From the NCBI RefSeq assembly GCF_943913695.1, contig NZ_CALTZE010000077.1:1-19880 (forward strand): DNA of 19,880 nucleotides, given 5' to 3'. Positions 1 through 8,484 of the stretch are shown here, one piece after another. Position numbers and translations under genes: made by a program. The stretch's first letter is position 1. The number at the start of each line of letters is the position of its first letter. The notes beneath the pieces were generated by a model. The model made no database searches, was not told the DNA's origin, and saw only the letters and a list, made by a program, of their open reading frames with translations. This DNA is from an uncultured Marmoricola sp. (lineage in GTDB: Bacteria; Actinomycetota; Actinomycetes; Propionibacteriales; Nocardioidaceae).

Positions 1-207
1 GTGAGGCCCCGGCCCGCAACCACTCAGGCCGAGCGGTCAGCCATACCGTCTAGGGCGGCAACCTCACCCCGCCCCGCGGGCCAGGTGCGCGACCTGCGGC
101 TGCGCTCGGTGACCGCCCCCTCGAACCGGGGTCACGCCCGCACCCCGCTCGCCGCCGGCCTCGGCGCGACCCTGGAGGCCGTCCGCGCGCAGCTGCTGCG
201 GGGCTGA
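1..207 (+). CDS. possible C-terminal coding fragment, unidentified
   Basis: The frame is open from the first base to a TGA at 205-207. The last 25 or so codons have almost exclusively G/C third positions and read as a plausible protein end (TPLAAGLGATLEAVRAQLLRG). The first 30 codons look less coding and include AT-richer bases. The ending loosely recalls the C-terminal helix of NAD-dependent epimerases, but this is too short to name. It could be the tail of a gene entering from the left, a decayed remnant, or chance in GC-rich DNA. A GTG at 85 is the only internal start worth noting. Confidence 0.2.
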   Translation: MRPRPATTQAERSAIPSRAATSPRPAGQVRDLRLRSVTAPSNRGHARTPLAAGLGATLEAVRAQLLRG

Positions 208-524
208 GCAGCGCGCGGGAGGGGCAGCGTGCCGGGTGCCGGGTGCGAACCCGGTGAGCAGCCTGGGCCTCGCCCTCGGGCCGCCGGTGTCCGCGCTGGC
301 CACGTGGCGGGCGGCAGAGCCTGGCCCGCCTTGCTGCGCCCCTGCACGTGCCGCTGCGCCACCTTGGAGCGACGTACGGGTGGCGTCCCGCTGAGTGGTC
401 GGTCAGCCTGCCCGGAGTCGACTTTTCGACCGAGGCGCTCTCTGGGGGTCGGCGTGTTGCGGGCTCTTCGTACGACAAGCCCCCGTCCCACCAGAGCTCG
501 GTGAGCGCAGCGTCCGCGCCCCAG
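208..524. other. gene-free stretch, nothing identified
   Basis: Between the left-edge fragment and the end of the broken toxin gene I find no supportable gene or RNA. All open frames here lack a plausible start and have mixed third-position composition. The part around 420-480 is less GC-rich than the neighbouring genes. Together with the adjacent degraded toxin this suggests decaying or intergenic DNA, which is an inference. Confidence 0.4.
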
Positions 525-754
525 TCAACGACCGCGGTAGATGTCCCGCCGGTGGCCGACGGCGACGACTAGTCGCCGGTGCGCACCCGCCACTCGCCGT
601 CGCCGCCGGCGAGCTTCTTCGCCCCAGGAGGGCGTGGCTCCTCACCGAGCAGCTCGACCGCGGCCTGCACCCGACGGCGGGCGTGTGGGTCGAGCTTGCG
701 CAGCTGGCGGACTGCCGCGGGTGCGACCTCGATCCGGTATCTGCGGTCGGTCAT
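525..754 (-). pseudogene. RelE/ParE-type toxin, broken by internal deletion and frameshift
   Basis: An ATG at 754 opens a frame beginning MTDRRYRIEVAPAAVRQLRK, which is the N-terminal half of a RelE/ParE-superfamily mRNA interferase toxin, up to GEWRVRTGD. It then meets TAG at 571-569 after only 61 codons. Family members run to roughly 85-95 residues and continue after GDY with a strand, a turn and a conserved end. That conserved end is still present: starting at base 569 and shifted one base, the minus strand reads VVAVGHRRDIYRGR and then TGA at 527-525. What is missing is about 14 residues (a YRVVY..D.. strand-turn), which implies a deletion of 3k+1 bases joining TA(C) to GTC. The start codon overlaps the antitoxin stop as ATGA, the usual translational coupling. 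The toxin should be inactive, because the lost part includes core strands and the frame no longer reaches the C-terminal residues. Confidence 0.85.
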
Positions 755-1017
755 CCCAGCCCGAGGTCGATCTTGACCTGGTCCCACGGGATCGGTGCCT
801 GGCCCGACTCGGCCATCTCGGCGCGCGCTTCGGCTGCCTGCCGGATGTCGGCGAGTTCCTCGGCAGCCTCCAGCAGCTGCTCGAGCTGGTCAGCGTCGAC
901 CACGGCGGCGACTCGGCGTCCGCGTCGGGTCAAGAAGACGGGATGGTGCCCGACGCGTGCCTCGTCGACCACGTCCGCCAGACGTGCGCGCGCTTCACTC
1001 ACCGTCAGCTCGCTCAT
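751..1017 (-). CDS. Phd/YefM-type antitoxin (type II toxin-antitoxin)
   Basis: This is an 88-residue protein starting MSELTVSEARARLADVVDEA, the classic opening of Phd/YefM antitoxins, in which a short strand and helix form the DNA-binding dimer. It continues with HHPVFLTRRGRRVAAVVDADQLEQLLEA, the family's beta-hairpin and following helix. The C-terminal part (residues about 55-88, acidic and Ala/Glu-rich, ending IPWDQVKIDLGLG) would be the flexible toxin-neutralising tail. In the family the antitoxin binds its toxin and represses its own operon. The gene is intact and overlaps the toxin gene by four bases, but that toxin is a pseudogene, so the antitoxin may now act only as an autoregulator or neutralise related toxins elsewhere. 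The ATG is probably the first base of the mRNA, since a promoter ends six bases upstream. Confidence 0.85.
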   Translation of the reverse strand: MSELTVSEARARLADVVDEARVGHHPVFLTRRGRRVAAVVDADQLEQLLEAAEELADIRQAAEARAEMAESGQAPIPWDQVKIDLGLG

Positions 1018-1052
1018 GAGGCAACGGTAGGCAAGAGCGCCGAGATGTACAA
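1018..1052 (-). promoter_or_regulatory. promoter of the toxin-antitoxin pair, leaderless
   Basis: On the minus strand TTGTAC (1052-1047) and TACCGT (1029-1024) stand 17 bases apart, resembling -35 (TTGACA) and -10 (TANNNT) boxes. The ATG of the antitoxin follows the -10 box after six bases, so transcription would start at or next to the start codon. No Shine-Dalgarno sequence is present, which agrees with a leaderless message. Confidence 0.5.
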
Positions 1053-1100
1053 AACGGCGATCGAGGAGTGTGCGGTCAGGCGCACGTCCAGGCGGGGCGC

Positions 1101-1706
1101 TCAGGGACGGCGGGGGGACCAGAAGTCGGTCCAGGCGAAGCCGAGCTCGTCGAGCATCAGGCGCAGCAGCGGCAGGCTGATGCCGACCACGTTGTGGGGG
1201 TCGCCGGTGACGCCGGAGACGAAGGGGCCGCCGAGGCCGTCGAGGGTGAAGGCGCCGGCAACGCCGGCGGGCTCGCCCGTGGCGACGTAGGCCTCGATCT
1301 CCTCGTCGGTGACGTGGGCGAAGCGCACCTGCGTGGCGGCCGACCGGGCGATCCACACCTCGCGGGCGGTGTCGATGACGCAGTGGCCGGTGTGCAGCAC
1401 TCCGGCGCGCCCCCGCATCTGCTGCCAGCGGGCGACCGCGTCGGCGCCGTCGCGGGGCTTGCCGAGGATCTCGCCGTCCAGCGCCAGCACCGAGTCGCAG
1501 CCGATGACCAGCGCACCCTTCTGCTCGGCCGCGACCGCCACGGCCTTGAGCTGCGCGAGCCGCATCGTGTAGTCGGCGGGGCCGGTGACCTCGACGGTGG
1601 TCTCGTCGACCCCGCTGACCACGACCTCCGGATTGACCCCGGCGCGGCGCAGCGTCTCCAGACGGGCGGGGGAGGCGGAGGCGAGCACGAGACGTGGTGG
1701 CGGCAT
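1101..1706 (-). CDS. maf: Maf-family nucleoside triphosphate pyrophosphatase
   Basis: This 201-residue Maf/YhdE-family protein would hydrolyse non-canonical or pyrimidine NTPs (dTTP/UTP in the YhdE subgroup) to the monophosphate and pyrophosphate in the cytoplasm. Family signatures seen are LVLASASPAR at residues 7-15 (phosphate-binding S-A-S-P-x-R), VIGCDSVLALDGEILGKP at 67-84 with the catalytic-site Asp71, HTGH at 105-108, and GLGGPFVSGVTGDPHNVVG near 157-175. Length is normal for the family. The start ATG lies 16 bases after the accE stop with only a weak GGCGGG ribosome site, so it is probably translated from the accD-accE transcript. Next to accD/accE and birA this is the usual actinobacterial arrangement. 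Which nucleotide it prefers cannot be fixed from sequence. Confidence 0.9.
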   Translation of the reverse strand: MPPPRLVLASASPARLETLRRAGVNPEVVVSGVDETTVEVTGPADYTMRLAQLKAVAVAAEQKGALVIGCDSVLALDGEILGKPRDGADAVARWQQMRGRAGVLHTGHCVIDTAREVWIARSAATQVRFAHVTDEEIEAYVATGEPAGVAGAFTLDGLGGPFVSGVTGDPHNVVGISLPLLRLMLDELGFAWTDFWSPRRP

Positions 1707-1722
1707 CAGGTCGTGGCCCGCC

Positions 1723-1943
1723 TCACCGGGCGCTGGCGCGCCAGGCGCCCGGACCGTGACGGTGGGCCGGGCGCAGCAGGCGGTGGCGCGCCGACCACTC
1801 GGGCCGTCGCTCGGGTACGTCGTCCTGGCTCGCGGCGGCCGTCGCAGCGACGACCGCGACCAGTGCGGCGAGCTGCTCGGGCGTGGGGTCGCCCTTGACC
1901 ACGCGCAGCAGCGGCGGAGTCTCAGGAGTGGGGTCGTCGTCGC

Positions 1944-1947
<4 letters not shown>
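1723..1947 (-). CDS. accE: acyl-CoA carboxylase epsilon subunit
   Basis: This is a 74-residue protein starting at GTG 1947, which overlaps the accD stop (GTGA). It has the two hallmarks of actinobacterial AccE/PccE subunits: an N-terminal LLRVVKGDPTPEQLAALVAVVAA helix region (residues 13-35) and a C-terminal W-S-x-R-x-R-L-L-R...GPGAWRASA stretch (51-73). These small subunits bind the carboxyltransferase beta subunit and raise the activity of the holoenzyme. They are found almost only in actinobacteria and sit next to their cognate accD. The central Ala-rich linker is variable, as usual. A much longer open frame across this region is a shadow of accD and only the last 74 codons are real. Confidence 0.9.
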
Positions 1948-3575
<1,628 letters not shown>

Positions 3576-3657
3576 CTGTGGTCCTCCTGTGGCCCGATCG
3601 GCGCGTGCTCGGCGGACCTGTCGCCATCCTCGTGTCTCGTCGGCCAATCTAGTGCCC
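3576..3657. promoter_or_regulatory. divergent accD / birA promoter region
   Basis: These 82 bases separate the two divergent start codons. For birA the box CAATCT (3645-3650) ends seven bases before the ATG, fitting a leaderless start. For accD a good AGGAGG ribosome-binding site is present, so its message has a leader; I cannot assign its -10/-35 boxes with confidence. The gene pairing (biotin ligase and biotin-dependent carboxylase) suggests shared control, but I see no clear operator. Confidence 0.4.
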
Positions 3658-4446
3658 ATGAGCCTGCCGACGGACAACCGCCCACCCCTGCGACCCGCCG
3701 TACGCCGGGGCTGGCGCGTCGAGGTCGTCGAGCAGTCGGCCTCGACAAACGCCGAGCTGGCGGCGCGCTTCCGCGACGGCCTGGGAGAGCGGTTCGCGCT
3801 CGCGGCTGAGCACCAGAGCGCCGGCCGCGGCCGCCTCGGACGCGACTGGGTGGTGACGCCCCGCTCCTCGCTGGCCGTCTCGCTGCTGCTCGAGCCCACG
3901 GCCGAGGCCAGTCGCTGGACCTGGCTGCCGCTGCTGACCGGTGTCGCGGTGGCCCGCGCGGTGCAGCGCGTCGGCGGGCTGCACGCTCGGCTGAAGTGGC
4001 CCAACGACGTGCTGCTCGAGGAGCCCTCGGGCGAGTGGGCCAAGGTCGGCGGCATCCTGCTGGAGCGGGTCGAGCACGAGGGCCGGGCCGCCGCGGTGGT
4101 CGGGATCGGGCTCAACGTGCACCAGTCGCGCGAGGAGCTGCCGGTGCCCACGGCGACCTCGCTGGCCCTGGCCGGAGGGGGCACCGACCGCACCGCGCTG
4201 CTGGAGGCGCTGCTCGAGGAGCTCGACACGGCGTACGACGCGTGGCTGGCGGGGCAGGACCCGCGCGCGGACTACCTCGCGCTGTGCACCAGCCCGGGAC
4301 GCGATGTGCGCGTCACCGTGCCGGGCGGCACCCTGGAGGGCGAGGCCGTCGACGTCGACGACCAGGGCCGGCTGGTGGTGCGCACCGCCGCGGGCGAGGA
4401 GCACCTGGGTGCGGGCGACGTGGTGCACGTGCGGCCCTCGGGCTAG
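3658..4446 (+). CDS. birA: biotin--[acetyl-CoA carboxylase] ligase (BirA), without HTH domain
   Basis: This 262-residue biotin protein ligase activates biotin to biotinyl-AMP and attaches it to the lysine of biotin carrier domains. Diagnostic segments are S-T-N at 29-31, the biotinyl-AMP loop GRGRLGR at 56-62, KWPNDV at 113-118 with the active-site Lys113, GGIL at 131-134 and GIGLNV at 149-154. A C-terminal SH3-like domain covers about 215-260 (GRDVRVTVPG...GEAVDVDDQGRLVV). There is no N-terminal winged helix, so it is a monofunctional ligase and not a biotin-sensing repressor like E. coli BirA. ATG 3658 was preferred over far-upstream in-frame starts because those lie inside accD and give a non-family extension. 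It is divergent from accD, whose enzyme needs biotinylation of its partner subunit. Confidence 0.93.
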   Translation: MSLPTDNRPPLRPAVRRGWRVEVVEQSASTNAELAARFRDGLGERFALAAEHQSAGRGRLGRDWVVTPRSSLAVSLLLEPTAEASRWTWLPLLTGVAVARAVQRVGGLHARLKWPNDVLLEEPSGEWAKVGGILLERVEHEGRAAAVVGIGLNVHQSREELPVPTATSLALAGGGTDRTALLEALLEELDTAYDAWLAGQDPRADYLALCTSPGRDVRVTVPGGTLEGEAVDVDDQGRLVVRTAAGEEHLGAGDVVHVRPSG

Positions 4447-4452
4447 GCCCCA

Positions 4453-4507
4453 GAACGAGCCCAGAACGGGCCCCGAACAGGCCCGGAACGGGCCCGGAAC
4501 GGGCGCC
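4453..4507. repeat. five-copy 11-bp tandem repeat between birA and the PH-domain gene
   Basis: Five units begin with GAAC at 4453, 4464, 4475, 4486 and 4497, exactly 11 bases apart. The unit is close to GAACGGGCCCG, with single-base changes in units 1-3 and 5. The array starts six bases after the birA stop and ends about 20 bases before the promoter-like CATGAT of the next gene. The period is near one helical turn, so it could present one face of DNA to a protein. It could also be simple replication slippage. No hairpin or known operator is evident. Confidence 0.75.
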
Positions 4508-4538
4508 GTGCGCCGCTCACGGTGGCATGATGCGCAGG

Positions 4539-5027
4539 GTGTCCATCTCCCCGAAGCTGCTCAACGAGGGCGAGTCCGTCGTGCTGACCACGCGCACGCA
4601 CGTCAAGCACCTGGCCGTGCCGGCGCTGGTGCTGGTCGTGGTGGTGGGGCTCGCAGGCTTCCTCTCGACGCTGCCGAGCGGGTCGAGTGCCGGCACCTGG
4701 CAGGCGGTGATCTGGGGCGTGGCGGCCGTGCTGGTGCTGTGGCGCTGCGTGTGGCCCTTCGTGGAGTGGATGACCTCGAGCTACACCGTCACCGACCGGC
4801 GGCTGATCACCCGTGAGGGCGTCATCAGCCGGCGCGGCCACGACATCTCGCTCAACCGCATCAGCGACGTCTCCTACGAGAAGGGGCTCGTCGACCGGAT
4901 GCTCGGCTGCGGCACGCTCGTGATCTCCGACGCCGGCGACCTGGCGATCGAGCTCGACGACATCCCGCGCGTCGAGGAGGCGCAGCGGGTGCTCTCGGAC
5001 CTGCTGCACCGGCACCACAACCGATGA
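4539..5027 (+). CDS. PH-domain membrane protein (Rv3278c-like)
   Basis: The product is a 162-residue protein with two hydrophobic segments (about 26-45 and 54-74) followed by a cytoplasmic bacterial PH-like domain with the signature SSYTVTDRRLITREGVISRR (80-99). Then follow SLNRISDVSYEKGLVDRMLGCGTLVI and a short acidic end. The PH-like fold is typical of small actinobacterial membrane proteins of unknown function next to birA. I chose GTG 4539 because CATGAT (4526-4531) ends seven bases upstream, the spacing seen at other leaderless starts here, and because remembered homologues start at the matching residue. ATG 4527 or 4530 would add three or four residues and cannot be excluded. The stop overlaps the start of the following cyclase gene (ATGA), so the two are probably co-translated and may work together. 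Confidence 0.8.
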   Translation: MSISPKLLNEGESVVLTTRTHVKHLAVPALVLVVVVGLAGFLSTLPSGSSAGTWQAVIWGVAAVLVLWRCVWPFVEWMTSSYTVTDRRLITREGVISRRGHDISLNRISDVSYEKGLVDRMLGCGTLVISDAGDLAIELDDIPRVEEAQRVLSDLLHRHHNR

Positions 5028-5989
5028 GCTCCCCGGAGGACCTCGAGCGCGCGATCCTGGGCTCGGTGCCCGACCGCACCGGCGACGAGGTCGCGGGCGA
5101 GGCCGGGGTGCCCCGCGAGCAGAGCCAGCGACTCTGGCGCGCCCTCGGCTTCCCCGACGCCGGCCGGGCGCAGGCCTTCAGCGACGCCGACGCCGAGGCC
5201 CTGGCGCGGGTCACCCGCATCCTCGACAAGACCGACCTCGACTTCGACACCGTGGTGCGGATGACGCGTGCCGTCGGGCAGACGATGGACAAGCTGGCCG
5301 ACTGGGAGGTCGCCACGCTGAGCACCCACGTCGAGCGCAGCACCGAGTCGGGCGCCCGCGGGGCCGAGGTGCTCCGTCTGACCCAGCAGATCGGCGACGA
5401 CTTCGAGGCGCTGCTCGGCTACGTCTGGCGGCGCCACCTGGTGGCCGCCGTCGCCCGCGCCGGGGGTATCGAGGACGCCGAGGTCACCGACGAGCACGTG
5501 CAGGCCACGGTCGGCTTCGCCGACCTGGTCAGCTTCAGCGAGCTGACCAACCGGCTGGCCGACGACGAGATCGGCGACCTCGTCGAGGTCTTCGAGTCCC
5601 GCGCCCACGAGGTGGTCTCGCGCCGCAGCGGCCGGGTCGTCAAGACGCTCGGCGACTCGGTGCTCTTCTGGGCCGCCTCGCCGGCCGACGGGGTCGACAC
5701 GGCGTGGGACATCGTCCAGGTCATCGGCCGCGACCCGCGGCTGCCCGACGTACGCCTCGGGGTGGTGACCGGCTCGGTGGTGACCCGCATGGGCGACGTC
5801 TACGGCCCCGCGGTCAACCTCGCGGCCCGGCTCACCACCGTCGCTCGGCGCAACAGGGTGATCACCGACGTCCACACCGCCGAGGCGCTGTCGACCGAGC
5901 GCTACGAGACCCGGATGCTGCCCCGCAGGCCCGTGCGGGGATTCGGCGAGCTGCAGCCGGTCGCCGTACGCCACACCCGGCGGCCGTGA
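5024..5989 (+). CDS. class III adenylate/guanylate cyclase with N-terminal regulatory domain
   Basis: This 321-residue protein has an N-terminal helical domain (about 1-150) resembling the autoinhibitory, pH-responsive domain of mycobacterial Rv1264-type cyclases. A class III catalytic domain (about 158-310) follows. All six canonical catalytic positions are present: metal-binding Asp167 (VGFADLVSFS) and Asp211 (KTLGDSVLF), purine-specifying Lys207 and Asp258 (MGDVYGPAVN), and transition-state Asn265 and Arg269. Lys and Asp at the specificity positions predict adenylate rather than guanylate cyclase, so the product should be cAMP. The domain is expected to act as a homodimer. No transmembrane segment is visible, so the overlapping PH-domain membrane protein could tether or regulate it. 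The gene ends five bases before the convergent NYN gene, with no room for a separate terminator. Confidence 0.9.
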   Translation: MSSPEDLERAILGSVPDRTGDEVAGEAGVPREQSQRLWRALGFPDAGRAQAFSDADAEALARVTRILDKTDLDFDTVVRMTRAVGQTMDKLADWEVATLSTHVERSTESGARGAEVLRLTQQIGDDFEALLGYVWRRHLVAAVARAGGIEDAEVTDEHVQATVGFADLVSFSELTNRLADDEIGDLVEVFESRAHEVVSRRSGRVVKTLGDSVLFWAASPADGVDTAWDIVQVIGRDPRLPDVRLGVVTGSVVTRMGDVYGPAVNLAARLTTVARRNRVITDVHTAEALSTERYETRMLPRRPVRGFGELQPVAVRHTRRP

Positions 5990-5993
5990 GGGC

Positions 5994-6554
5994 TCACAGG
6001 TAGTCGGCGGGGTCGAACTCCTCCAGCGTGATCACGCGCAGGCGGGGCAGGCGCACGTTGAAGGCGCGCACGTCGTGCTCGAGGTCGAAGAACTCCAGGC
6101 CCTCGCCGACCAGCTCGCGGTAGCCGTGGTTGCGGAACTCCTCGAAGGCCATCAGGCCGACGCGGCGACTGCCCAGCAGCGCCTCGACCTGCGGCAGGAA
6201 GTCGCCGTCGTTGCTCACCAGCGCGACGTCGGCCTCGCGGTCGGCCAGCGCCTCCAGGGTGCGCTGGATCGCGATGTCGACGACCTTCTCGTGGGGCGCG
6301 CCGCGCAGCGGGACCGGCCGGTAGCCGAGCGTGACCAGCGCCTGCACGAAGCTCATCGGCAGGTCGTCCTTGACCGCGAGGAAGAACAAGCCGTGCACCG
6401 GGTTGCCCCACTGCCGCTCGAGGAACTCCAGCAGCCGCTCCCACCGGGGCCGCTCCTCGGGGTGCGGGCGGCGGCCGAAGACCGAGGTGCCGAGGGTGGC
6501 GTCGATGTTCTCACCGTCGACCAGCACGTAGCTGGCGCGGGCCTGGTGCTCCAT
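5994..6554 (-). CDS. NYN-domain (PIN-like) RNase, LabA/DUF88 type
   Basis: This 186-residue protein consists of one NYN domain, a PIN-like metal-dependent nuclease fold. The expected acidic residues are visible: Asp13 in YVLVDGENID (9-18), Asp93 in KVVDIAIQ, and Asp116/Asp118 in LVSNDGDFLPQV (112-123). GSRRVGLMAF followed by RELVGEGLEFFDLEHD matches the last strands of the fold. Members are thought to act on RNA, but substrates are rarely known. ATG 6554 was chosen because TAGCCT (6567-6562) ends seven bases upstream, and longer in-frame extensions read as non-coding. It is divergent from purK and its 3' end meets the cyclase gene almost end to end. Its position between purK and the cyclase appears to be an insertion relative to mycobacteria. 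Confidence 0.85.
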   Translation of the reverse strand: MEHQARASYVLVDGENIDATLGTSVFGRRPHPEERPRWERLLEFLERQWGNPVHGLFFLAVKDDLPMSFVQALVTLGYRPVPLRGAPHEKVVDIAIQRTLEALADREADVALVSNDGDFLPQVEALLGSRRVGLMAFEEFRNHGYRELVGEGLEFFDLEHDVRAFNVRLPRLRVITLEEFDPADYL

Positions 6555-6639
6555 GATGCCGAGGCTAAGCCCTCTCGGGGCCCTCGCGGGCCCTCCCGGC
6601 GGCGAGCGGTCGCCGTACGCCGCTCGGTAGGGTCGGCGC
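6555..6639. promoter_or_regulatory. divergent NYN / purK promoter region with a perfect inverted repeat
   Basis: These 85 bases separate two divergent leaderless-looking starts: TAGCCT (minus strand, 6567-6562) with seven bases to the NYN ATG, and TAGGGT (6628-6633) with six bases to the purK GTG. Between them GGGCCC-TCGC-GGGCCC (6578-6593) forms a perfect hairpin or palindromic site. It is centred about 40 bases from the purK start, so it could be an operator, but GC-rich palindromes are common by chance here. Confidence 0.45.
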
Positions 6640-7800
6640 GTGGCTGACGCACTAGCCCCGATCGTCGCCGTGCTCGGCGGTGGCCAGCTGGCCCGCATGC
6701 TGGCCGAGCCCGCGGCTGCCCTCGGCATCCCGCTGCGCCTGCTGGCCGAGGCCGACGGCGTCAGTGCGGCCCAGGTGGTGCCCGACCACCTCGTCGGCGA
6801 CTACACCGACCTGCCGACGCTGCAGCGGGTCGTCGCCGGGTGCGCGGTGGTGACCTTCGACCACGAGCACGTGCCGACCGAGCACCTGCGGGCGCTGGAG
6901 CAGGAGCTCCCGGTGCGACCGGGACCCGACGCGCTCGTGCACGCGCAGGACAAGGCCGTGATGCGCCGGCGGCTGGCCGAGCTGGAGGTGCCGTGCCCGC
7001 GCAACGCGGTGGTCGCGAGCGTGGCGAAGGTCGAGGAGTTCGCCGAGTCGGTCGGGGGCTGGCCGTGCGTGCTCAAGACCACCCGCGGCGGCTACGACGG
7101 CAAGGGCGTGTGGGTCGTCCACGGGCCGGAGGACTGCGAGGCGGCCTTCGCCTCGGGCCGGGAGATCCTCGCCGAGGAGCTGGTCGACTTCCGTCGTGAG
7201 CTCTCGGCGCTGGTGGCGCGCTCGCCCTCGGGGCAGCTCGCGGCCTACCCCGTGGTCGCCTCCACCCAGCGCGACGGCATCTGCCACGAGGTGGTCGCCC
7301 CCGCGCCCGACCTCGACCCCGACCTGGCGCTCGAGGCGCAGCGCATCGGCATGCACCTGGCCGAGCGGCTCGGGGTGACCGGCGTGCTCGCGGTGGAGCT
7401 CTTCGAGACCACCGACGGCCGGATCCTGGTCAACGAGCTGGCGATGCGACCGCACAACACCGGCCACTGGACGCAGGACGGCGCCGTCACCAGCCAGTTC
7501 GAGAACCATCTGCGCGCCGTGCTCGACCTGCCGCTCGGCGCCCCGGCGGCGCGCGAGGAGTGGACCGTGATGGTCAACATCCTCGGCGGTGAGCGCGAGA
7601 CCGGCCGGCTCTACGACGGCCTGCCGCACGCGATGGCGCGCGACCCGCGGCTGCGGGTCCACCTCTACGGCAAGGAGCTGCGGCCGGGCCGCAAGGTGGG
7701 CCACGTCAACGCCTACGGTGAGGACCTGGAGGACTGTCTGGAGCGGGCGCGTCACGCCGCGGCGTGGTTTGCCGGCGACCTCGGTGAGGAGAGCGCATGA
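6640..7800 (+). CDS. purK: N5-carboxyaminoimidazole ribonucleotide synthase (PurK)
   Basis: This 386-residue ATP-grasp enzyme of purine synthesis uses ATP and bicarbonate to convert AIR to N5-CAIR, the substrate of PurE. Seen are the N-terminal GGGQLARM (13-20), the ATP-grasp glycine-rich loop KTTRGGYDGKG (146-156) and EELVDFRRELS (179-189). The PurK signature NELAMRPHNTGHWT (265-278) and a C-terminal LYGKELRPGRKVGHVN close the protein. GTG 6640 was chosen because TAGGGT lies six bases upstream and the protein then starts right before the first strand, as in homologues. It overlaps purE by four bases (ATGA), the normal purK-purE arrangement, so the unstable intermediate is made and consumed by co-translated enzymes. 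Confidence 0.95.
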   Translation: MADALAPIVAVLGGGQLARMLAEPAAALGIPLRLLAEADGVSAAQVVPDHLVGDYTDLPTLQRVVAGCAVVTFDHEHVPTEHLRALEQELPVRPGPDALVHAQDKAVMRRRLAELEVPCPRNAVVASVAKVEEFAESVGGWPCVLKTTRGGYDGKGVWVVHGPEDCEAAFASGREILAEELVDFRRELSALVARSPSGQLAAYPVVASTQRDGICHEVVAPAPDLDPDLALEAQRIGMHLAERLGVTGVLAVELFETTDGRILVNELAMRPHNTGHWTQDGAVTSQFENHLRAVLDLPLGAPAAREEWTVMVNILGGERETGRLYDGLPHAMARDPRLRVHLYGKELRPGRKVGHVNAYGEDLEDCLERARHAAAWFAGDLGEESA

Positions 7801-8318
7801 GCGACGTCGCGCAGGTGGGCATCGTGATGGGGTCGGACTCCGACTGGCCCGTGATGCGGGCGGCCGGAGAGGCCTGCAGCGAGCTCGGCGTCAGCTGGGA
7901 CGCCGACGTCGTCTCGGCCCACCGGATGCCCGAGGAGATGCTCGCCTGGGGACGCGAGGCGGCCGGCCGCGGCGTCCGGGTCGTCATCGCCGGCGCCGGC
8001 GGTGCCGCCCACCTGCCCGGCATGCTCGCCTCGGTCACCCCGCTGCCCGTGATCGGCGTGCCCGTGCCGCTGCGCCAGCTCGACGGCATGGACTCCCTGC
8101 TCTCGATCGTGCAGATGCCCGCCGGCGTGCCCGTCGCCACCGTCTCCATCGGCGGCGCCCGCAACGCCGGCCTGCTCGCCTGCCGCATCCTCGGCGCCTC
8201 GGACCCCGACCTGCAGCAGCGCGTCGCCGACTTCCAGGCCTCGCTCCGCGACACCGCCCACGCCAAGGGCCAGGTCGTCCGCGACGCCGTGCGCGGGGAG
8301 CGTCGTACCGGCTTCTGA
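7797..8318 (+). CDS. purE: 5-(carboxyamino)imidazole ribonucleotide mutase (PurE)
   Basis: This 173-residue class I PurE converts N5-CAIR to CAIR in de novo purine synthesis. Class I motifs are GSDSDWP at 12-18 (phosphate and ribose binding), VVSAHRMPEEM (38-48) with the catalytic-loop SAHR, GAGGAAHLPGM (66-76), and GGARNAGLLACRIL near the end that closes the octamer active site. Length is typical. The start is fixed by the ATGA overlap with purK. After the stop the strand runs into an intergenic region shared with the convergent ArfB-like gene. Confidence 0.95.
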   Translation: MSDVAQVGIVMGSDSDWPVMRAAGEACSELGVSWDADVVSAHRMPEEMLAWGREAAGRGVRVVIAGAGGAAHLPGMLASVTPLPVIGVPVPLRQLDGMDSLLSIVQMPAGVPVATVSIGGARNAGLLACRILGASDPDLQQRVADFQASLRDTAHAKGQVVRDAVRGERRTGF

Positions 8319-8484
8319 GCGGCGGCCGGTCTCCCATGTAACGCGGGGTTAGTGCATGTGAACAAGGCCTGTCCGGGCCTCTGGCTGCACCAGCACCGCA
8401 CCACATGGCGTACGCCGCCCCCAGGCCCGGCCGCGCGGGCCGGTCGCGCCGCTCGCCACGCCGACCACCCCGCACGGGCCGGCC
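8319..8484. terminator. convergent intergenic region with hairpins, probable bidirectional terminator
   Basis: This gap lies between the 3' ends of purE and the minus-strand ArfB-like gene. Three foldable elements are visible. CATGTAAC (8335-8342) faces GTTA...CATG (8348-8358). AGGCC-TGTCCG-GGCCT lies at 8365-8380. A strong all-GC stem pairs CCGGCC (8427-8432) with GGCCGG (8438-8443). None has a U-tract, which is common for actinobacterial terminators. The first 60 bases are clearly AT-richer than their surroundings. The role is inferred from position. Confidence 0.4.

Noticed and set aside
23..60. Minus-strand ATG at 44 after a TAGACGG-like box, as if a leaderless gene left the window
   Set aside because: The frame stops after six codons, and the nearby GTG leaves only a few codons before the edge.
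226..262. T-arm-like CCGGG-TGCGAA-CCCGG that recalls a tRNA 3' half
   Set aside because: The loop has six bases and lacks TTC, and no acceptor, D or anticodon arm can be fitted upstream.
4453..4507. Possible CRISPR-like array
   Set aside because: Units are 11 bases with no spacers and no cas genes nearby; it is a simple tandem repeat.
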